64,000 nt of DNA from Nonomuraea solani. GTDB lineage: Bacteria; Actinomycetota; Actinomycetes; Streptosporangiales; Streptosporangiaceae. How positions within the stretch are numbered: position 1 is the first letter of the stretch; each line of letters begins with the position of its first letter. Below are positions 49,024 through 57,991 of the stretch, piece by piece. The notes under the pieces were generated by a model, which was not told the DNA's origin, did no database searches, and saw only the letters and a program-made list of their open reading frames with translations. The translations under genes were made by a program, and so were the position numbers. The stretch covers positions 62,001 through 126,000 of the forward strand of contig NZ_FNVT01000019.1 of NCBI RefSeq assembly GCF_900108335.1, in the 5' to 3' direction.

Positions 49024-52000
49024 CTATTCGGGAGGGGCGGTCAGGCGGGCGTTGGCCTCGGCGAGGACGCGTTCGATGGGGGCGCAGGCGTCGCAGGTCC
49101 ACATGCGCACGGTGCCGTCCCCGTGCGCGGTCACCAGCCGGACGGCGCCTTCGCCGCCATGCGCCGGTGAGGCTCCTGCGGGCGTGCCGTCCTCAGGCAG
49201 GGCGGTTCCCGCTGTGCTCGCCGGGCCGCTCGGGAGGAACTGGACGGCTTCGACCGTCGCCGCGAAGCCGGTGACGGTCAGCGGGGTGCCCGGTTTGCCG
49301 TCGCGCCACATGCGGAGTGTGTCGTCGTGGCCTCCCGCGGCCACCCAGCGTCCGTCCGGGGTGAAGGCCACCTGCCAGACCGCGCCCTGATGGCCGCGCA
49401 GCACGAGCGGGGCGGCGTGGCCGGCGACGTCCCAGATGCGGACGGTGGCGTCGGTGCCGGCGCTGGCCAGGCGGCGGCCGTCCGCGCTGAAGCTCACCGC
49501 CCACACCATGCCCTCATGGCCGCGCAGTTCGGTGGGCGGGCCGTAGGTGGTGGTGTCGTACAGGCGGACCAGGCCGTCCAGCCCGGACGTGGCGATGTAG
49601 CGGCTGTCGGGGCTGTAGGCGACGTATCGGACCATCTCGGGGCTGACCTTGATCACCCGAGGCCGCCCGGTGCCGCCGACCGGCCAGACGCGCAGGGTGC
49701 CGTCGTTGCTGACGCTGGCGACGTCGCGGCCGTCGGGACGGAACGCCACGGCGCCGACGGGTTCGGTGTGCCCGCGCCAGACGACCGGCTCGGCATCGCC
49801 GGTGGTGTCCCAGAGGCGTACGGTGCCGTCGCCGCTTCCGGTGGCCAGCAGCCGGCCGCCGGGGCCGAAGGCCAGGCCGTAGATCTGGCCGGTGTGGCCC
49901 TGCAGCACCCTGGGAGCGCGCTTTCCCGAAACGTCCCAGAGCCGGACGTCCTTGTCGGCGCCGCCGCTGGCGATCTGCGTGCCGTCGGGTGACAGGCACA
50001 GGTTCCACACCTCGCCGCGGTGACCGCGCATGATCACGGATTCGCCCATGACCCGGGTGTCCCAGACCCGGATCGTGCCGTCGTCACCGACGCTGACCAG
50101 GTATCGGCCGTCGGCGCTGGAGTCGGCGTTCCACACCACCCGGTCGTGGCCGCGCAGCACCAGCGGGTCGCCGCCGCCGGCCGGGCCGAAGACGCGGATC
50201 GAGCCGTCGTCGCCCGAGGCGACCACGCGGTGCCCGTCGGGGCTGAACGTCACCCCTTCCACGCTGCCCTCGTGCCCGCGCAGCACGACCGGCACGGCGT
50301 CGCGTTCGTCCATCGGCCAGACCCTGACGGTCCCGTCGATGCCGGCGCTGGCCAGCCGGGTGCCGTCGGCGTTGTAGGCCATGCGCTTGACCATCGACTC
50401 GTGCCCCTTCAGCACGACGGGGTCCGCCCGGCCGGACAGGTCCCAGACGCGGATCAGGGTGTCCGAGCTACTGGTGGCCACATGCCGGCCGTCGGGGCTG
50501 ACGGCCAGGCCGAAGAACGTCCCCTTGCCCGCGCGCAGCACCCGCGGGTCCGCGCGACCGGCCACGTCCCATATCCGCAGCGTGCCGTCCTCCCCCGTGG
50601 AGGCCACGCGCCGCCCGTCGGTGGTGAACGCCACGCCCCAGACCGGGCCCTTGTGCCCGCGCAGCACGACCGGGTCCGCGCCGCCCGCCGGGTCCCACAC
50701 GCGTACGGTGCCGTCCAGGCCCGCGGTCACCAGGCGGCGGCCGTCGCGGCTGAAGGCGGGGCTCCACGCCTCGCCCTCGTGCCCGCTCAGGACGACCTGT
50801 GGCCGCGCGGACAGGCGGCCCTGCTCCCAGGCCCAGATCCGTACGAGGCCGTCGGCGGTGGTGACGGCGACCCGGCCGCCGTCCGGGGAGAAGGTCACGC
50901 CGAGCGTACGCCCGAAGCCCGGCATCGTCCGCAGCAACCGGTCGTCGATCAGCGCCTGCCGCAGTGCCGTGTCCGCCTCCACCGTCGGCCACAGCACGTG
51001 CGCCCGCCCGGCCAGGCGGAGCCCCCGCCCGGGGTTGAGCGCCAGCTCACCCTGGGCCTCGGCGGCGAGCTGACGGGAGAGGGCGATGTCCCGCTGGACG
51101 GAGACCTCGCGGGTCTGCGTCAGGGCGAGGCCGGCCAGGACGCTGACCACGGCGACCACGGCGATCAGCCCGCCGACCACCAGGCGGACCCGCCGGCGCC
51201 GCCGCGTCCTGGCGGCCGACTGCCTGTGGCGGGAGGCGTCGAGAAAGGCGTGTTCGAGGGCGTTGAGACGGTCGCCAGGACGGTCGTCCCAGCCCGCCAG
51301 GCGCACCCCCCGGTACAGGAACGCCTCGTCCCGGCCGTGCTGGTCCCATTCGGCGGCCGCCTCGGTCAACCGGCGGTGCGCCTGCAGCAGCTCCCGGTTC
51401 TCACTCAGCCAGCCGCCCAGCCGGGGCCAGCCACGGATCAGCGCCTCGTGCGCGATCGTCACGCTCTCCTCGTCGGCCGTGATCAGCCGGGCCGCGATGA
51501 GCCGATCGAGCACCCCGGCAACACTCCCGTTCATCACCATGTGCCCGTTTCCGGACAGTTCGGTACGGGCGGCCCGGCGGCGGGCGTCCTCCGTGCCGTC
51601 ACCCGGCGTGACCAGCCGCAGGAACAGGTGCTTGGCCTGTTCCCGTTCGCCCGTCGTCAGAGCGCCGTACACCCGTTCGGCCGTCTGCGCGATCGCCCCC
51701 CGCACCCCGCCCGTCGCCCGATAGCCCGCCACCGTGAGCGCGTTGCCGCGCCGCCGGCGCCACGTCTCCAGGAGCGCGTGCGAGACCAGCGACAGCGCCC
51801 CGGCCTGCCCTCTGGCCTCGTCCACGACCAGCTCGACCAGTTCGGCGCTGACGTGGACGTCCATGCGCCGGGCCGGTTCCTTGACCACCTCGCGCAGATC
51901 GTCGTCGTCCATCGGCCCGACGAGAAGCTGGCCGTCCTGCAGCGCCGGCACCAGCTCCGGATATCCGGCGCACCGGGCGTAGAAGTCGGCGCGCACACCC

Positions 52001-52749
52001 ACGACGACGCGGCACGAGGGCTCGGCGGCGGCGGCCACCAGGGCGGCGATGAAAGCCCTGCGCTCGGCCTCGCTCGGGCACAGCGTGAAGATCTCCTCGA
52101 ACTGGTCGACCACGATCAGCAGCCGCGAGCCCACCTGCACGGCCACGTTGCGCGGGTCATCCAGTACGGCCTCCAGCACGGCCTTCGCACTCGACCCCGC
52201 CGCCTCGGCGAGCCGCCCGGCCAGCGCCCGCAGCGGCCGTTCTCCCGGCGTGAACAGGGCCACCGGCCAGTCGTCCCGCAACGCGGGCAGCAACCCGGCC
52301 CGCAGCAACGATGACTTACCCGAACCCGAAGGGCCCACGACGACCAGAAAGGAGTCGGCGAGCAGCCTTTCGCGCAGCGCGGCCACCAACCGCTCACGCC
52401 CGGCGAACAACCGGGCGTCCTGCGGCTGAAATGTCCGCAGGCCCAGATAGGGCGCCGCCTCCTCCTCCGCCGGCTCGGGGCCTTTGATCTGATCGTTCAG
52501 CAGCCGCCAGCGTTCTTCCCACTGTTCCGGATCGCCACCGCAGGCCACGACGTACGCCAGGACGACGGGCAACGTCGGCACCATGGTCCCGCTGGCGGCC
52601 TCGGCAAGTGCGGTGACGGAGAAATGCGCGCGTTTGGACAGCTCGCGATAGCTGGGCTTACCGGCCTTTGTCCGAAGTTCTCTGAGCTCGGCGGCGAACT
52701 GATGTAAAGGGCCGCCATCCGGGTCGAGTTTGCGCTCGGGTCGCCCCAT
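49024..52749 (-). CDS. XRE-HTH/nSTAND1 NTPase/WD40 signalling protein
   Basis: A 1241-residue protein. Residues 10-75 resemble an XRE-type HTH (LHQFAAELRELRTKAGKPSY, REL SKRAHFSVTALAEAA), followed by an nSTAND1/novel-STAND ATPase with P-loop GPSGSGKSS near residue 135 and Walker B-like LLIVVDQFEEIF. A single membrane helix (VVGGLIAVVAVVSVLAGLAL, about residue 525) precedes fourteen WD40 repeats (e.g. FSRDGRRLVTAGLDGTVRVW), enough for two seven-blade propellers. A late CDAC pair closes the chain. Typical of large actinobacterial sensors in development or phage defence; ligand unknown. The ATG at 52749 is preferred to one 27 bp upstream. Confidence 0.85.
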   Translation of the reverse strand: MGRPERKLDPDGGPLHQFAAELRELRTKAGKPSYRELSKRAHFSVTALAEAASGTMVPTLPVVLAYVVACGGDPEQWEERWRLLNDQIKGPEPAEEEAAPYLGLRTFQPQDARLFAGRERLVAALRERLLADSFLVVVGPSGSGKSSLLRAGLLPALRDDWPVALFTPGERPLRALAGRLAEAAGSSAKAVLEAVLDDPRNVAVQVGSRLLIVVDQFEEIFTLCPSEAERRAFIAALVAAAAEPSCRVVVGVRADFYARCAGYPELVPALQDGQLLVGPMDDDDLREVVKEPARRMDVHVSAELVELVVDEARGQAGALSLVSHALLETWRRRRGNALTVAGYRATGGVRGAIAQTAERVYGALTTGEREQAKHLFLRLVTPGDGTEDARRRAARTELSGNGHMVMNGSVAGVLDRLIAARLITADEESVTIAHEALIRGWPRLGGWLSENRELLQAHRRLTEAAAEWDQHGRDEAFLYRGVRLAGWDDRPGDRLNALEHAFLDASRHRQSAARTRRRRRVRLVVGGLIAVVAVVSVLAGLALTQTREVSVQRDIALSRQLAAEAQGELALNPGRGLRLAGRAHVLWPTVEADTALRQALIDDRLLRTMPGFGRTLGVTFSPDGGRVAVTTADGLVRIWAWEQGRLSARPQVVLSGHEGEAWSPAFSRDGRRLVTAGLDGTVRVWDPAGGADPVVLRGHKGPVWGVAFTTDGRRVASTGEDGTLRIWDVAGRADPRVLRAGKGTFFGLAVSPDGRHVATSSSDTLIRVWDLSGRADPVVLKGHESMVKRMAYNADGTRLASAGIDGTVRVWPMDERDAVPVVLRGHEGSVEGVTFSPDGHRVVASGDDGSIRVFGPAGGGDPLVLRGHDRVVWNADSSADGRYLVSVGDDGTIRVWDTRVMGESVIMRGHRGEVWNLCLSPDGTQIASGGADKDVRLWDVSGKRAPRVLQGHTGQIYGLAFGPGGRLLATGSGDGTVRLWDTTGDAEPVVWRGHTEPVGAVAFRPDGRDVASVSNDGTLRVWPVGGTGRPRVIKVSPEMVRYVAYSPDSRYIATSGLDGLVRLYDTTTYGPPTELRGHEGMVWAVSFSADGRRLASAGTDATVRIWDVAGHAAPLVLRGHQGAVWQVAFTPDGRWVAAGGHDDTLRMWRDGKPGTPLTVTGFAATVEAVQFLPSGPASTAGTALPEDGTPAGASPAHGGEGAVRLVTAHGDGTVRMWTCDACAPIERVLAEANARLTAPPE

Positions 52750-52855
52750 GGGCCCACGATATCTCCGCACCGGCATTGCGGCGCGGAATTAAATTCCGCC
52801 ACCGTTTCCGGCATTTACGCACCGCACGGAAACCCACGTTCCGCATGATGATCGG

Positions 52856-53455
52856 ATGACGAGGATCGACACACCGTGGGGCCCCTGGGACGCCGCTCCG
52901 CTCGCGGAGGTGGTCGCGCTCTTCCGCAGGCTGGCGGCGCCGTGGTGGGTGGCCGGCGGGTACGCGATCGAACTGGCCGTGGGCCGCGCCTTCCGCGAGC
53001 ACGGGGACGTGGACCTCGGGCTCCTGCGCCGGGACCAGCTTGGCGCGCGCCGGCTCCTGGACGGCTGGGACGTCCATGTCGCGATCTCCGGGAACCTGCG
53101 GCCGTGGGCGCTCGACGAGGTCCTGCCCGAGCAGGCGCGTCACATCTGGGTACGCGAGCAGCCGGACGGTCCCTGGCGCTTCCAGCTCATGCTGGACGAG
53201 GCCGACGGCCAGGAGTGGATCTACCGGCGTGACCCCCGCGTCCGCCGTCCCCTGGCCGGGCTGACCGTCGAGGAGGACGGCTTCCACCGGCTCGCTCCCG
53301 AAGTGCAACTCCTCTACAAGTCCAAAGACCCGCGCCCGAAGGACGAGACCGACTTCGAGACGGTCCTTCCCCTGCTGACCGAGGAGCAGCGGCGCTGGCT
53401 GGACGAGGCGCTGAAGATCGTGCACGCCGCCCACCCCTGGCGCGAACGCCTCTGA
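52856..53455 (+). CDS. Aminoglycoside/lincosamide nucleotidyltransferase-like protein
   Basis: A 199-residue protein of the nucleotidyltransferase superfamily. WWVAGGYAIELAVGRAFREH followed by GDVDLGLLR gives the GG...H-xD-xD pattern of ANT(2'')/LinB-like enzymes that transfer AMP to drugs, although many genomic members of this group have unknown targets. The second half (PEVQLLYKSKDPRPKDETDF with ETVLPLL) is the usual C-terminal substrate part. Divergent from the STAND/WD40 gene. Resistance is an inference from family only. Confidence 0.8.
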   Translation: MTRIDTPWGPWDAAPLAEVVALFRRLAAPWWVAGGYAIELAVGRAFREHGDVDLGLLRRDQLGARRLLDGWDVHVAISGNLRPWALDEVLPEQARHIWVREQPDGPWRFQLMLDEADGQEWIYRRDPRVRRPLAGLTVEEDGFHRLAPEVQLLYKSKDPRPKDETDFETVLPLLTEEQRRWLDEALKIVHAAHPWRERL

Positions 53456-53469
53456 CAACCGACGTGCCG

Positions 53470-55248
53470 TCAGGTGGTGCCCTCCTGGTCGGTCGCCGGG
53501 GCTGACTGGTGGTCGGTCCAGGCGGCCCAGTGGGTGGCGTAGCGGCCGCCCGCAGCGCGCAGGTCCTCGTGTGAGCCGCGCTCCACCACGCGCCCGTCCT
53601 CCATGACGACGACGCGGTCGGCGGTGGCGGCCTGGGTGAGACGGTGGGCGACGATCAGCGCGGTCCTGCCGTCGATGGCGCTTTCGATCGCGCGCTCCAG
53701 TATGCGGGCGCCGCTGCTGCCCGCCTCGGCCGTGGCCTCGTCGAGGACCGCCACGGGCGGGTCGGCCAGGACGAGCCGGGCCAGCGCGAGTTGCTGGCGT
53801 TGCGCGCCGGTGAGCCGGTGACCGCCTTCGCCGACGACCGTCGCCAGGCCGTCGGGCAGCGTCTCGACCCAGGTGAGCGCGTCCACGGTGGTCAGGGCGG
53901 CGCGCAGCTCGTCGTCCGTCGCCCCGGGGCGGGCCAGGCGCAGGTCGTCGGCGAGGGGGCCGGCGAAGACGTGCACCTCCTGGGTGACCATGGCGATGCC
54001 GGAAGGGACGGCGACGGTGCCGGTGGTGGGCTCGTGGACGCCGGCGATGAGCTTGGCCAGCGTGGTCTTGCCCGCGCCGCTCGCGCCGACCAGCGCGACG
54101 CGTTCGCCTGGATGGATGTCGAGGTCGACGCCGTGCAGCACCGGCCGGCCGGGCTCGTAGGCGTGAACGAGCTCGCGCACGCTCACCCCGCCACGGCCAT
54201 GCCCGTCCGGAACACCCTCCGGCCCGACGACCACTTCGCTGAACGGCGCACGCTCCGGTGCCGCCTCGTCGGCGACGCCGACCAGGCGGGACAGGCTCGC
54301 GTTGGCCGACTGGGCGTCGTCCAGCAGCGCCAGGGCCGTGTTGACCGGCCCGAACAGGTTGTGGAAGTACAGCGCGGCGGCCGTGACGGTGCCGACGCTC
54401 GCCGACCCGTCGCTCACCAGCCACACCCCCGCCGCCAGCACGGCGGCCAGCCCGACGTACTCGGCGATGTGCAGCCGGCTGTAGAAGCGCAGCACGAGCC
54501 GTACCCCGCGCATGGTCAGGTCCACCGCCGCACGTGAACGCCCCGTGACGCGCTCCAGGTGCTCGGTCTCGGCGCGGTAGGCGCGCACGGTGGAGGCGCC
54601 GCCGATGGTGTCGAGCAGCTGTTGCTGCTGCTCCCCCGTCGCGACGCGCTGGGCGGCGTAGAGAGGCACCGCGTTGCGTACGTACCAGCGGGCGGTGTGC
54701 AGTTGCACCGGTACGGCGAGCAGCGCCGCGACCAGGAACCGCCAGTCGAGCAGCGCCATCGCCACCAGCGTCAGCCCGATCGACAACAGCGACCGGACCA
54801 GCGCGGGCAGCGCCGAGCGCACGGCCTCGGCCACCTGCGCCACGTCGCGCGTCACCCGCGAGGTCAGGTCGCCGGACCCGGCGCGTTCGACCCGTTCGAG
54901 CGGCAGCGCCAGCGCCCGCTCGACGAAGCGCTCGCGCAGCTCCGCCAGCGCGGTCTCGCCCAGCCGGGACACCAGCACCAGCCCGTACGCCGTCAGCAAC
55001 CCCTGCGCGACCCCGACGACCACGAGCAGGACCACCGGCGTGGTGAGCTCGGCGGCGGGACGGCGGCCGGCGACCAGGTCCACGACCCAGCCGAGCAGGG
55101 GCTGGGTGAGCAGGCCGACGGAGGTGGCCACGACGAGCAGGCCGAGCCCGGCGGCGGCCAGCCCCCGATACGGCCGGATGATCTTCCACACGGCCGCCCG
55201 CGTACGCGCCGGCGTGGCGGTGGGCAGCAGTTCGCGGGGGGTGCTCAT
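53470..55248 (-). CDS. ABC transporter half, catalytic Walker sites (partner B)
   Basis: A 592-residue permease-ATPase of the exporter fold, beginning at 55248 and overlapping partner A by 4 bp. The membrane part spans about residues 20-310. The ATPase has intact Walker A GASGAGKTT, Walker B VAVLDEATAEA with the catalytic Glu, and H-loop AHR, but the signature is degenerate (RLTGAQRQQ in place of LSGGQ). Partner A shows the opposite defects, so a heterodimer would have one competent ATP site formed by this Walker A/B with A's signature. The iron box ahead of partner A suggests iron or siderophore transport. Confidence 0.88.
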   Translation of the reverse strand: MSTPRELLPTATPARTRAAVWKIIRPYRGLAAAGLGLLVVATSVGLLTQPLLGWVVDLVAGRRPAAELTTPVVLLVVVGVAQGLLTAYGLVLVSRLGETALAELRERFVERALALPLERVERAGSGDLTSRVTRDVAQVAEAVRSALPALVRSLLSIGLTLVAMALLDWRFLVAALLAVPVQLHTARWYVRNAVPLYAAQRVATGEQQQQLLDTIGGASTVRAYRAETEHLERVTGRSRAAVDLTMRGVRLVLRFYSRLHIAEYVGLAAVLAAGVWLVSDGSASVGTVTAAALYFHNLFGPVNTALALLDDAQSANASLSRLVGVADEAAPERAPFSEVVVGPEGVPDGHGRGGVSVRELVHAYEPGRPVLHGVDLDIHPGERVALVGASGAGKTTLAKLIAGVHEPTTGTVAVPSGIAMVTQEVHVFAGPLADDLRLARPGATDDELRAALTTVDALTWVETLPDGLATVVGEGGHRLTGAQRQQLALARLVLADPPVAVLDEATAEAGSSGARILERAIESAIDGRTALIVAHRLTQAATADRVVVMEDGRVVERGSHEDLRAAGGRYATHWAAWTDHQSAPATDQEGTT

Positions 55249-57002
55249 GCCAGTACCGCCGTCCGGTAGCCGGCGTTGCGCCGGAGCAGGTCCGCGTGGG
55301 GCGCGGCGTCGGTGACCCGGCCATCGTCCAGGAGGAGCACCCGGTCGGCCACCGCGAGCAGCGCGGGGCTGGTGGTGACGACGATCGTGGTACGGCCGCG
55401 CCTGACCCGCCTGATGCCCTCGGCGATGCGCGCTTCGGTGACGGCGTCGACGGCGGTGGTCGGATCGTGCAGCACGAGCACAGGCCGCCCCGCCGCCAGG
55501 GCCCTGGCCAGGGCGACGCGCTGACGCTGCCCGCCGGACAGGGAGCCGCCGCGTTCGCTGACGCGGGTGTCCTCGCCACCCGGCAACTGGTCGGCGCCGG
55601 CGGCGGCCATCGCTTCGGCGGGGGCGGTGCCGCCGATGTTGGTGCGTACCGTGCCTTCGAACAGGATCGCGTCGTGCTCGGCGACCAGCACGGCCTCGCG
55701 CAGGCGGGCGGGGTCGAGGTCGCGCAGCGGTACGCCGTCGAGTTCGACCGAGCCCGACTCGGGGTCGGCCTGCCGGCCCAGGCAGCGCAGCAGCGCCGTG
55801 GCGGCGGCCGGGTCGGTGGCGGCGACGCCCACGAGTTCGCCGGGGGCGATGTCGGCGTCGAGACCGGTGAGGCGGTCGTAGGTGAGGCCGCGCAGCCGTA
55901 CCGCGCCTGTGATCGTCCCGAGCGGTTCGCCGGCACCCGAGGTCGTCCCGAGCGGTTCGCCGGCACCCGCGCCGGGCGGTTCGCCCGCACCCGCGCCGGG
56001 CAGCCCGCCGCCGCCCGTCACCGCGTGCGGTGCCGACAGCAGGGCCGCGACCCGGGCGGCGGACGCGCGGCCCTGCGCGAGCTCGGCGTTGACCCAGGCC
56101 AGCAGCTGCAGCGGGCCCTGCAGGAAGAGCGCCAGGCCGACGGCGGAGACGAGCTGGCCCAGGCTGATGCTGCCGTCGATCGCGAACCTGCCACCGACCA
56201 GGGCGATCAGCGCGATGAACGCGCCGGTGAGCGCGAGGACGACGCCGTTCTGCAGCGCCTCGGCGCGGGCGGCGCGCAGGGTGGCCGACAGGGAGTCGCG
56301 GCTGGTGCGCCGGTAGCGTTCGACGGCGGCCCCCTCGGCGTTGATGCCCTTCAGCACCCGCAGCCCGGCGACGAGGTCGGCGGCCATGCCGGAGGCGTGC
56401 GCGACGCGTTCCTGCTCGACCTCGCTGCGGCGCTCCAGCGGCTTGCCGAGCAGGTGTCCCAGCCACAGCAGGGCCGGCGTGCCGAGCAGCACGATCAGTC
56501 CGAGCGGGATCGACATGCGCAGCAGGACGACGGTGGACACGGCGAGGCCGGTGAGGGCTGCGATCCCGGCCAGGACCGCCATGATGACCGCGCCGACGCG
56601 GCGGGCGTCCTCGGTGGCGATGCTGGTCAGCGCGCCGGGCAGGCGGCCCTCTTCGGCGCCGCCGCGCGGGTGCAGCACCCGGGAGACCACGGCGAGGCGC
56701 AGGTCGTGGGCCGCCTCCTCGGCGGCGCGCTCGCCGACACGGATGCCGAACCGGTAGCTGAAGGACAGGCCGACGTAGACGACGGCGAGAACGGCGAGCC
56801 ACATGAGCAGCCGTCCCCAGGAGGCGCCGACGACGGCCTGGTCGATGGCCAGCCCGATGAGGACGGGCACCAGGGCCTCGCCGGCCTGGTGACCGGCGCC
56901 GAGCAGCGACCCGGCGGCGAGTCTGCGGCGCTGGCCCGCGATCGAACGGAGCAGTACGTCACGGCCGGACTCCAACCGGCGCTCCTTCCCCGAAACGGAC
57001 AT
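55245..57002 (-). CDS. ABC transporter half, degenerate Walker sites (partner A)
   Basis: A 585-residue exporter-fold half-transporter. The signature SLSGGQRQRVALARAL is intact, but Walker A is lost (GVAATDPAAATALL has no GKS/T), and Walker B is VLVLHDPTTAVDA, with Pro in place of the catalytic Glu. This is the classic non-catalytic partner of an asymmetric heterodimer. Between membrane and ATPase parts lies a repetitive Gly/Pro/Glu linker (GAGAGEPPGAGAGEPLGTTS) from a 30-bp repeat. Its ATG lies 4 bp from a DtxR-type iron box. Similar heterodimers (IrtAB of mycobacteria) import siderophores despite an exporter fold. Confidence 0.88.
   Translation of the reverse strand: MSVSGKERRLESGRDVLLRSIAGQRRRLAAGSLLGAGHQAGEALVPVLIGLAIDQAVVGASWGRLLMWLAVLAVVYVGLSFSYRFGIRVGERAAEEAAHDLRLAVVSRVLHPRGGAEEGRLPGALTSIATEDARRVGAVIMAVLAGIAALTGLAVSTVVLLRMSIPLGLIVLLGTPALLWLGHLLGKPLERRSEVEQERVAHASGMAADLVAGLRVLKGINAEGAAVERYRRTSRDSLSATLRAARAEALQNGVVLALTGAFIALIALVGGRFAIDGSISLGQLVSAVGLALFLQGPLQLLAWVNAELAQGRASAARVAALLSAPHAVTGGGGLPGAGAGEPPGAGAGEPLGTTSGAGEPLGTITGAVRLRGLTYDRLTGLDADIAPGELVGVAATDPAAATALLRCLGRQADPESGSVELDGVPLRDLDPARLREAVLVAEHDAILFEGTVRTNIGGTAPAEAMAAAGADQLPGGEDTRVSERGGSLSGGQRQRVALARALAAGRPVLVLHDPTTAVDAVTEARIAEGIRRVRRGRTTIVVTTSPALLAVADRVLLLDDGRVTDAAPHADLLRRNAGYRTAVLA
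55913..55999. repeat. 30-bp tandem repeat in the ABC linker
   Basis: A segment TCGTCCCGAGCGGTTCGCCG (continuing GCACCCG) occurs at 55913-55939 and again identically at 55943-55969, with a third, diverged copy at about 55973. It encodes the GEPLGT/GAGAGEP linker of the ABC partner A protein. The identity of two units suggests recent duplication. Confidence 0.8.
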
Positions 57003-57005
57003 AAC

Positions 57006-57024
57006 TTAGGGAAGGCTAACTTAA
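57006..57024. promoter_or_regulatory. DtxR/IdeR-type iron box
   Basis: TTAGGGAAGGCTAACTTAA matches the DtxR/IdeR consensus TTAGGTTAGGCTAACCTAA at 16 of 19 positions. It lies 4 bp from the start codon of ABC partner A and overlaps the stop codon of the LysR gene. Iron-loaded DtxR-type repressor bound here would block transcription of the ABC pair. Confidence 0.8.
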
Positions 57025-57894
57025 CAGCAGCTCGATCATGGCGTTGACGGCGGGGGTGACGGTGCGGACCAGGGCGTGGGTGGTCCGGGTGATCTCGACC
57101 GTGGAGATCGGGCGCAGGACGACGCCGTCGGGGACACCGACCACCGTGGAGACCAGTTCGGGCACCAGCCCGGCGCCCAGGCCCTCACGCACCATGCGCA
57201 GGACGAGCGCGTAGTCGTCGGCCGTGTGAATCACGTTCGGCCGGAACCCCGCCAGGCCACAGGCCCGGTGCAGCATCTCGTGGTCGGTGGTGCCCTGGGA
57301 GCCCGCGATCCACGGCTCCTCGCGCAGGACGCGCAGGTCCACCGCGCCGGTGGCGCCCGGGTGGCCCGCCGGCAGCGCGATCATGATCGGCTCGGCGCCC
57401 AGGAGCCGCCGCGACACCCCGGGCGGCACGTCCTCGGGGATCAGGCTGTAGACGAACGTGATCGCGAGATCGCAGCTCCCGCCGCGCAGCGCCTCGATCG
57501 CCGGGCGGGGTTCGAGCTCGTAGACGATCACGTTCAGCTCGGGGTGACGGGTTCTGGCCACCGCGATCGCGGGCAGAAGCCGGTGGACCGCGGCGGTGGC
57601 GAAACAGGCCACCCGGACGGGCCCGCGCGGGGTCGGCGCCGAGCGGAGATCCTCCTCGGCGGCGTCCAGCGCGTTCAGGACGATGTGCGCGTGCCCGACC
57701 AGGCGCCGCCCTTCGGCGGTGAGACGGACCCGGCGCCCGGCCCGCTCGAACAGCGGCACCCCGGCCTCGCGTTCCAGGGTGGCGAGCTGCTGCGAGACGG
57801 CGGAGGAGGTCATGCCGCACACGTCCGCCACGGCGGTCATGGTGCCGTACTCGGCGAACTCGCGCAGCAGCCGGAGCCGGGCGGGATCCAACAT
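57016..57894 (-). CDS. LysR-family transcriptional regulator
   Basis: A 292-residue regulator from the ATG at 57894 with AAGGA upstream. The HTH reads RLLREFAEYGTMTAVADVCG with MTSSAVSQQLATLEREAGVP, and the effector domain follows (VRVACFATAAVHRLLPAIAV, LVPELVSTVVGVPDGVVL). Divergent from the arginase-family gene with 97 bp between starts, which is the usual position of a LysR activator's target. Its stop lies in the iron box of the ABC pair, so read-through into the pair is possible but not needed. Confidence 0.9.
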   Translation of the reverse strand: MLDPARLRLLREFAEYGTMTAVADVCGMTSSAVSQQLATLEREAGVPLFERAGRRVRLTAEGRRLVGHAHIVLNALDAAEEDLRSAPTPRGPVRVACFATAAVHRLLPAIAVARTRHPELNVIVYELEPRPAIEALRGGSCDLAITFVYSLIPEDVPPGVSRRLLGAEPIMIALPAGHPGATGAVDLRVLREEPWIAGSQGTTDHEMLHRACGLAGFRPNVIHTADDYALVLRMVREGLGAGLVPELVSTVVGVPDGVVLRPISTVEITRTTHALVRTVTPAVNAMIELLLS

Positions 57895-57991
57895 CAAGCG
57901 ATCCTTATAGATCAGTACGGAAACACTAAGTGGACATTGCCAATTGGACCACGCGAGACTGTCGCCCCGACCACCGGATGAGGAGCACAGG

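Noticed and set aside
50020..52314. Long plus-strand frame opposite the WD40 gene.
   Set aside because: It is an antisense shadow; the minus strand has unmistakable WD40 and STAND motifs.
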